Source: Rodentolepis nana (taxonomy: Eukaryota; Platyhelminthes; Cestoda; Cyclophyllidea; Hymenolepididae). Taken from it: a stretch of 15,352 nt of DNA. The notes beneath the pieces were generated by a model that saw nothing but the letters and a program-made list of their open reading frames with translations, was not told the DNA's origin and did not search any database. Each line of letters starts with the position of its first letter. Within the stretch, counting starts at the first letter, position 1. Below are positions 10,101 through 15,352 of this stretch, piece by piece. The stretch spans positions 1 through 15,352 of the forward strand of contig UZAE01001080.1 in NCBI GenBank assembly GCA_900617975.1. The letters run 5' to 3'. A program made the translations under genes and the position numbers.

Positions 10101-10444
10101 GTTATTAGTATTTCAGGCTCTAAATTAAACGGTGGTATCCAATAATTTGCAGATCAGGTTTGGATTTATGCTCTCACTACCTCCTCGCCTTCTCGAGTCC
10201 CCAATTCCTGGGCAGAATATGAGGGAAAAAATTATGCAGAGTCTTGAAACTGTTGGAACAAACGAGATCTCAAGTGGAAAAGAAAGCTGTTCCAATTATA
10301 TATATTCAGCTCCTCTCTAAGTGCGAGCTCATCTTCTGCCCACCCCCTTGATAAGCCCATTCACTTAGATACTGCTGAAATTAAATAAATTTGAAGTACA
10401 TAATTTTTAATTACAAGCCATCTTCTCCACCCCCTCCCTTTTAG
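7162..10444 (+). other. Intron 4 (3.28 kb) containing one sense repeat copy
   Basis: The intron is phase 2, with donor GTAAAT and acceptor CCTCCCTTTTAG. Repeat copy 5 lies at 7452-7710. At 8975-9282 two + strand frames are open together, next to an acceptor-like CTTCTCCTCCCACAG, and a short open frame lies at 10132-10320. None resembles SLC4, and exons 4 and 5 already join exactly (AC|A, Thr), so these are treated as intronic. I see no RNA gene. Confidence 0.8.
7452..7710 (+). repeat. Interspersed repeat, copy 5 (internal deletion)
   Basis: Shares TATCAAATGGCAGGC, GACTTCGGGCATCGCAGAGG, GATTCACAGATGTAAAAGAG, TAAGATGAGTACTGTGGAAG, GTTGCCCAGGGTGCACCACA and GGTAAGTCTATCGCGCACCC. It lacks both the GGAATATGACATACAG block and the AGTCAACTGCCGG block. 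It lies in intron 4. Confidence 0.9.
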
Positions 10445-10551
10445 ACCATTTCTAACCAATACGAAGAGAGAACTCATTCACGACTTCGCGTTGCCTTCTG
10501 CGGTCCTCGTTATGTCTTTCGTCGGATCATTCCTGTTCAAACGAGTTGAGC
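10445..10551 (+). CDS. SLC4A11-like: Exon 5 of window: SLC4A11-like loop and start of TM7
   Basis: The exon is 107 nt: A completes Thr, 35 codons follow, then a single C before the strong donor GTAAGC at 10552. The translation begins PFLTNTKRELIHDFALPSAV and continues LVMSFVGSFLFKRVE. The SLC4 counterpart in SLC4A11 has the form SPYLHP..RE.LSDCALPIAVLAFSL...REIE. Here (S/H)D(C/F)ALP-AV begins TM7 and the charged end marks the exit from the helix. The acceptor is strong, with a CTCCACCCCCTCCC-type pyrimidine tract ending in TTTTAG at 10444. The exit phase of 1 means the next exon must begin with two bases that complete a C-initial codon (Leu, Pro, His, Gln or Arg). Confidence 0.92.
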
Positions 10552-11110
10552 GTAAGCATTTCTATGGCAAAAATAAAAATTTCTGCATTTATTTCATAAT
10601 TAATAGACACGTGGTTTCTTTAATGTAACTTCATCCTATTGGTTCGTTACATAAGCGGTATGATGTCATTGTTACAATTTGTAACAAATAATAACGAGGA
10701 TTCAATGTTTGCGGGGTTGTGAGAGCCCAGAATGTATTGGAGGGTTGAGCAATTGTTGCATACAATGGCCCAAATGCAGATATCAACGTTTGTACCTACA
10801 CTTACCGCAACTTTGAATGAATGTTAATCGTCGATTTGTGACACGGTCGTGCTTTCCAGGGTACTCCAAAGGGTGACGCCAATTTGTTAGGTCTTGATAG
10901 TTCTGAAACCTTCACACATTTTTGCCATTACACCAAATTTTTACATGCAATTCGCTCTTCAATTAGATCTCAAAATAATTTGTCTGACAAAAAAATTAAT
11001 TAATTTTTTTAGGAAAAATTTACCGCAATTCAACCTGGAAATAACCTGAATAGAGATCAAGTAAACTTTAAGAAATTCCGCTTAACAAACTTGAAGTTTT
11101 GAAATATTTT

Positions 11111-11429
11111 ATTTTTTTATTTTAAATGTCAGGCGTTTCAATAGCTATCATTAGCCCTTTAACTGACTTCGGGCTTCACAGAGAGGAGGAGGAATATCAA
11201 GGTGACAAAAAGTAGAGAAGGGGTACAGAAAAATGATTCACAGATGTAAAAGAGACAGACACAAAGGCAGCGAAAAGGTAAGATGAACACCGTGGAAGTA
11301 GTCGAATATGACATACGGCGGGGTGATGGTAATTTGAAGGCAGAAGTCAACTGCCGATTAATAGACTTTTTGACATGAGTATACGATTCCCAGGGTACAT
11401 CACGTGGAGGTAAGTCTTTCGCGCACCCC
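11111..11429 (+). repeat. Interspersed repeat, copy 6
   Basis: Near full length: AAATGTCAGGCGTTTCAATA, TTTAACTGACTTCGGGCTTC, GATTCACAGATGTAAAAGAG, AAAAGGTAAGATGAACACCG, GAATATGACATACGGCGGGG, AGAAGTCAACTGCCGATTAA and CACGTGGAGGTAAGTCTTTC followed by GCGCACCCC. It lies in intron 5. The minus-strand open frame across it (11159-11467) is a shadow of the repeat. Confidence 0.92.
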
Positions 11430-11914
11430 AGTTTTGAAATATTGTTTGTGAAGCAAAACAATGCCATTAGTATGAAAATTTAGAAACCGCATGTTTGAAA
11501 CAACCCCATCAATTGGAAATATCAAAATGATGCACTTTCACACTGACTATGTTCAAAATTACTGATTTCTCCCGGTGGCGGGAATTATATTCACCACTAT
11601 TGGATTGAAAATAACACGAATAAGTACATTAGAAAGCTCTAAGTTATTATGGTCTAATACTCAAAAGGAATTCGAATACGTTCTTGAGCAAATATGACCT
11701 CTGTGGCAAAGAAATAAGTCAGTAAATTTCCATTATATACGCAATGTTAGCCTTGTCAACTATAACCGCTTTTCATTAAACACCTGAAAAATAAAAATAA
11801 CGAACTAATTCAGTAATGAATGAATCTGAATTGAATTGCAATTATTTGTTTCTCTGGGAATTATTGGAGTCCATATCCGATTGAATTTCGCGACATTTTG
11901 ATTAATGTACGAGA

Positions 11915-12239
11915 ATATTTATGTATAGTAAATGACAGGCTTTATGATTGTTATCATTAGCCCAATTGCTGTCTTCGGGCTTCACAGAGGGAGGAACATC
12001 AAAGAGAGAAAACGCGAGGGGTGGGTGAACAGACAAGTGATTTACAGATGTAATAAAGACAGACCGGCGCAGAGGTAGAGAAAAAGTAAGGTGAGTACTG
12101 TGGAAGTGGTGGAATATGACATGCAGTGGGATCATGTTAGTTCGAATTCAGGAGTCAACTGCCGGTTTATAGGCTTTTTGTCGTATGAGTAAACTTTGCC
12201 CAGGGTGTACCACGAGGAGATTTTTCCATCGAGCACCCA
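11915..12239 (+). repeat. Interspersed repeat, copy 7
   Basis: Near full length but diverged: AAATGACAGGCTTTATGATT, TCTTCGGGCTTCACAGAGGG, TACAGATGTAATAAAGACAG, AAGGTGAGTACTGTGGAAGT, AGGAGTCAACTGCCGGTTTA and GCCCAGGGTGTACCACGAGG. The donor-like GGTAAGTC of other copies has mutated to GATTTTTCC, and the copy then ends ATCGAGCACCCA. It sits only about 490 bp after copy 6 in the same orientation. Confidence 0.9.
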
Positions 12240-12781
12240 TGGAATAAGAACAGTACAGAATTTTAATAATGTAGTAAATTAACATGGAAACTAAATCTTC
12301 CTGAAATGCTCAAAACTCCCACCTCAATCTGAATGCCAATTTGGCCCAGAGATCGTTGGCACAAATGTAATAAAAAGCAGAATAATAGATGTCAAAAGTT
12401 TTAAATTTGAAATATGCTTAAAAAATTTAAAAAAAGTATTTGAAAATTTTGAACTAAAAAAGAGTTTTAACGTTTCAACATCATGATTATTCCCCGTGTC
12501 AGCTACTTCTCCCAACCATCTACTCTGATTGGCGTAGATTGCTCACCCCAGAAATCAGTTGCTTCACTTTGGAAAATATTTACAAAACTCTCAAATTAAC
12601 TTTGATCATTCAGTGAAGGGGGTGCCACTTTCTCCAACGCAGCAAGTTAGAATCCTATTTCTTCACTTACCTTGGGGGGAAAAAAATTTTTCACTAAAAG
12701 TCAAAAATAAGTTTTGTGCATGGTCTACATTAAAAGGTGATGTTGATCGCCTCAATTGATTGGTTCATTTTCATTCCATTC

Positions 12782-12800
12782 CTCTCCCCCCCCCTCCCCA
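12782..12800. repeat. C-rich low-complexity tract
   Basis: Mostly cytosine, followed by AACATATAG, so it resembles a pyrimidine tract plus acceptor. The downstream frame in the transporter's phase runs only about 15 codons to a TAG and is not family-like, so it is called as simple sequence only. Confidence 0.85.
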
Positions 12801-13227
12801 ACATATAGCACCATTGATTGGCGAAATTCCATTAGCACTCCAGTATTTGGATGCATAGTGAGCCAAAGTGTAACGCAATTTTTTGCCAAACTTCCGTAAC
12901 TATTTAAATTTATTTAGCTACTTAAAAAAGAGTTCTTACCGCTCACCTTCCCTCCCACCCACTCTTTCCCTCCGCACGGCATAAAGTTAAATTTGAGGCG
13001 CATGAAGGTAAGGGAAAATTGTGAACAGCTAGAATTGTGTCGGTGTGGATCATGGCAAGAAGTAGGAGGAGCGTGCCTGTACTGCATGCTTAGTTTCCCT
13101 GATGGATAATAAAAGTCCTGGTCAATTACCCCTCAGTCAGTACACGTCGGCAACTCAGTGAGTCCAGTTGTGTTATTCCTTAAAAGCAAAAGAAAGAAAA
13201 CGGAAAAACTTGGTGCTCCACAAAAAC

Positions 13228-13549
13228 ATATATTTATTTCAAATGGCAGGCGTTTTGATAGCTATCATTAGCTATTTAGCTGACTTCAGGCTTCACAGAG
13301 GGAAGTTTCATCGAGGTAGAATAAAGTCGAGGGGTGGGGAACAGAAGAGCGATTCACAGATGTAAAAGAGGCAGACAGACACAAAGGTGGAGAAAAAGGT
13401 AAGACGAGTACTGTGAAGGGGTCAAATATGACAAGCAGTCGGGCCATGGTAGTTTGAAGTCAGAAGTCAATTGCCGGTTTATACACTTTTTTGCCGTATG
13501 AGTATACGTTGCCCAGGATGCACCACGTGGAGGTAAGTCTATCGCACAC
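13228..13549 (+). repeat. Interspersed repeat, copy 8
   Basis: Full length and close to the family consensus: TATTTATTTCAAATGGCAGG, CGTTTTGATAGCTATCATTA, GCTGACTTCAGGCTTCACAG, GATTCACAGATGTAAAAGAG, GCAGACAGACACAAAGGTGG, AGAAGTCAATTGCCGGTTTA and CACGTGGAGGTAAGTCTATC followed by GCACAC. The downstream flank starts GGTTTTTATTG, with no poly(A) tail. It lies in intron 5. Confidence 0.92.
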
Positions 13550-14111
13550 GGTTTTTATTGACATTGACATGCAAGTGTCCATTTTGTCTGTCGTAAAGCT
13601 AGAAGGCTCAGTAGTTGACAGCGCTGCATTGTAAGAGGTTTTTGATTGACATTCCTAGCACCGTCTCACTCTGTCATCTTTAAACTCATCTCCTTGTTCC
13701 CTAATTTGTGAATGAGATGGGTCATTTATCGCCACATGGTTGGGACATTAACCTCCTCGGGATTTCGGTTATCGGGTTAACAATTTGGCAATATCTTAAA
13801 TTTAAAAATGTGCTCATGTTGCTATGTTGAAGGCTCTTCTCTCAAACCTTATAAATCACACATTCTCCCCTGACTTCTAATTGCAAGGAAAGTTAAGAAA
13901 TAAGAGAAAAGCATTATAAATTATAATCGCTTAGCTTGTATGAATGTACTTAACATTGACTCTTGAACCACTGGAATAGAATTGTGGAATGTGGGCTTTA
14001 CTTTACTTGAATAAAGAGATCAAAATAATAATTTTGGGTATGATAAAGTCCGTTATATATTGAAGTAGATTGTAATCCTCGATTTGTTTCTCTTCATTCA
14101 CCGTGTTCCAG

Positions 14112-14203
14112 AAGTTTTACACCCATTGTACCCATTTAACGTGCACAGATCCTTAAAGGTGGCTTCAAATTCGCTATTCATGTCCTTCGATCTGATATCA
14201 GAG
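14112..14203 (+). CDS. Tentative exon 6 of the SLC4A11-like gene
   Basis: A pyrimidine-rich acceptor (TTTGTTTCTCTTCATTCACC then GTGTTCCAG) is followed by 92 nt that stay open in the frame set by exon 5 (C|AA, Gln) and end at a donor-like GAG|GTAATC at 14204. The predicted residues begin QVLHPLYPFNVHRSLKVASN and end LFMSFDLISE. The family has a variable linker here, roughly F...P....SL, before the conserved GLGF helix, so length and position fit. However, I see no residue match strong enough to call homology. The opposite strand is also open across the region (14098-14373), which weakens coding evidence for either strand. It may be a chance frame. Confidence 0.28.
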
Positions 14204-15352
14204 GTAATCCAGAAATTCGATTGCAACCATTGATACAATAACCCAGAATTAGACTTCATAAACACAGAAAATGAGTCATCATAAGTTAGCAGGGCCTCTT
14301 GTGCTAATATTTTGAACTGCTTTCTCTGACGAATTAATGCAACAGGATCCAAAAATGTAAGATTACAAACCAATCAATATGCGTGCACAAGGACTTATTG
14401 CAATCCTGAGTACAAATCGTGAAATTCAATTTTCGAGGCAAGAATGTATCCAAGCAATAAGTACCATTCAACCCAAATCCCCAAAAAAATTAACCTAAAA
14501 TCATGACGTTGCCCTCTGATAACCTATTACAACCGTTTTCCACAGTATAAACGCGTAGACTCTTCTGGTTTACATTGGTAGTACGGCTTTATTCAAAGTA
14601 ATTGGTAGAATTCCTATTGTTGCTATTCATTGACCCCCACACTATTTAAAATGTCTTAATTGGTATAACGTACTTACTCAAATCAATTATTTCATGAGAT
14701 GAAATGCAGCGTAAGCTTCAAATATATTGGACATGAATTTGTATCCACGTCTATTGATTAAATTGTGAAATGTATGGTGAACTATTCGTTAATATTTGAT
14801 ATAAGAGGACTCCTTTCCTTTAAAAATTTAATTTTTTCACCTATTCCTGGCACCATTATCTTATTGTGTCCGTATATTCGTCATTCACCCCCCTCCCCTC
14901 CCTCCACCCCACCCCAGTCCCAGGTCATGTTTCAGTTGTTATTTAACCCTTTGACGGCCTTGGAACAATACGGTCTTCTTTCAAATATGCTCCATTGGTA
15001 CTAGTCTCGTAATAGAAGGCGCTATTATTGTTTAAAACATGTTCAATACGTCTATAGCCCTTGCCTGGCAGCACCAAAGCTATTCACGTCTGCGGCATCA
15101 GTCTGTTGTGAGGCACCCGTTTCCAAAAAACAACTAATTCAGGTGTTAGAGGGGTTAAAAGTCGTTAGAGATAATAATTTACAAATGGCCCAGTTATAGT
15201 GATTTAAATTGTTTCTGTTGGTAAAAAAAAATAAGAATTGAGGTATACCACTGGTCTCCTTTGCACTCTACCATAAAAGTACTCAACTCACAATTATGCT
15301 AGCAGGCACAATTTCCTCATTTTCTCAAACTCATGACGTAAGGAGGGTGCGG
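14204..15352. other. Right-end stretch without a supported gene
   Basis: This is AT-rich sequence with one C-rich tract at 14887-14916 that ends in acceptor-like CCCCAG. The frames after that site stop quickly when read in the transporter's phase (a TAA follows within a few codons), so I do not call an exon. A + frame open at 14765-15004 is interrupted by the C-tract and has no recognisable domain. It is probably intron of the same gene. Confidence 0.55.
14887..14916. repeat. C-rich low-complexity tract
   Basis: (CCCCT)/(CCCA)-type simple sequence ending in CCCCAG TCCCAG. It is acceptor-like, but no open family exon follows in the needed phase. Confidence 0.85.

Larger units (their letters stand above)
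999..10551 (+). other. SLC4A11-like: Partial SLC4-family (SLC4A11/BTR1-like) membrane transporter gene, five internal exons and four complete introns
   Basis: Five exons, all on one strand, join in a single open frame of about 255 residues. At every junction the donor phase matches the acceptor phase (1, 2, 1, 2). The joined protein shows SLC4 landmarks in family order: GGQPL and TTAPLALY (TM3 region), YDLEFYAFFG plus an aromatic TM4, STEEIFAMF (TM5), HYID followed by a long extracellular loop, TM6, then RELIHDFALPSAVL leading into TM7. TTAPLALY, YDL-F-YA, RSTEEI, the Y-HY(I/L)D motif and the DCALP-like DFALP favour the SLC4A11/BTR1 branch over AE or NBC members, by recall of the family. Known SLC4A11 proteins are plasma-membrane transporters. 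Borate was first proposed as substrate, and later work reports NH3/H+(OH-) and water flux, so the substrate here should be left open. The segment is under a third of the roughly 890-residue human protein. Start, stop, promoter and poly(A) site are outside the window. Confidence 0.9.
10552..14111 (+). other. Intron 5 (at least 3.56 kb) containing three sense repeat copies
   Basis: The donor GTAAGC at 10552 is clear. The acceptor is uncertain: the best in-phase candidate is GTGTTCCAG ending at 14111, otherwise the intron runs past the window. It contains repeat copies 6 (11111-11429), 7 (11915-12239) and 8 (13228-13549) and a C-rich tract at 12782-12800. The stretches between are AT-rich, and no family exon (for example one encoding GLGF...FFxxQN) was found in them. 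Confidence 0.7.

Noticed and set aside
10132..10320. 62-codon + ORF preceded by TATTTCAG
   Set aside because: It has no family similarity, and the flanking exons 4 and 5 already join in phase. It ends at its own stop without a suitable donor.
12809..12857. Possible exon after the C-rich tract and ATATAG
   Set aside because: In the required phase it yields about 15 residues unlike the family and ends in TAG with no donor before it.
14917..15003. Possible exon after the CCCCAG/TCCCAG tract
   Set aside because: In the transporter's phase both acceptors lead to TAA within a few codons. The other frame has no recognisable motif.

Overview
This window is eukaryotic, most likely metazoan, nuclear DNA. 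It is AT-rich, lacks long ORFs, and contains short exons with canonical GT/AG boundaries, introns of about 1.7-3.6 kb, homopolymeric C/G tracts and many copies of one interspersed repeat. The species cannot be fixed from the sequence. An invertebrate is likely because the protein has diverged clearly from vertebrate SLC4A11; a flatworm is only a guess.

The one gene I can support is on the + strand. It is an internal part of a solute-carrier family 4 transporter (HCO3- transporter superfamily), closest in my judgement to SLC4A11/BTR1 (NaBC1). Five exons at 999-1112, 2891-3023, 5025-5098, 6825-7161 and 10445-10551 join with matching intron phases (1, 2, 1, 2). They give about 255 continuous residues covering the family's TM3 re-entrant region (GGQPL...TTAPLALY), TM4, the STEEIF helix (TM5), a glycosylation-rich extracellular loop, TM6 and the start of TM7. 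The N-terminal cytoplasmic domain and TM1-2 must lie upstream of the window. The C-terminal transmembrane half must lie downstream, possibly beginning with a weakly supported exon at 14112-14203.

Everything else is intronic or flanking DNA. Eight diverged copies of one roughly 260-340 bp repeat make up about a sixth of the window. One copy, near the left edge, is antisense to the gene; the other seven are sense and sit in introns 1, 2, 3, 4 and 5. The copies share a 5' block around AAATGGCAGGCGTTTTGAT, an AGACAGACA-rich middle, the block AGTCAACTGCCGG and a 3' end GTAAGTCTATCGCACACCCC. They have no visible coding capacity, terminal inverted repeats or poly(A) tail, so they look like a non-autonomous element (SINE-like or MITE-like). 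Most intact 3' ends contain a near-perfect splice-donor sequence in the gene's sense orientation.

No rRNA, tRNA, CRISPR, operon or prokaryotic signal was seen. The small ORFs elsewhere in the window are either chance frames or frames read through the repeat.
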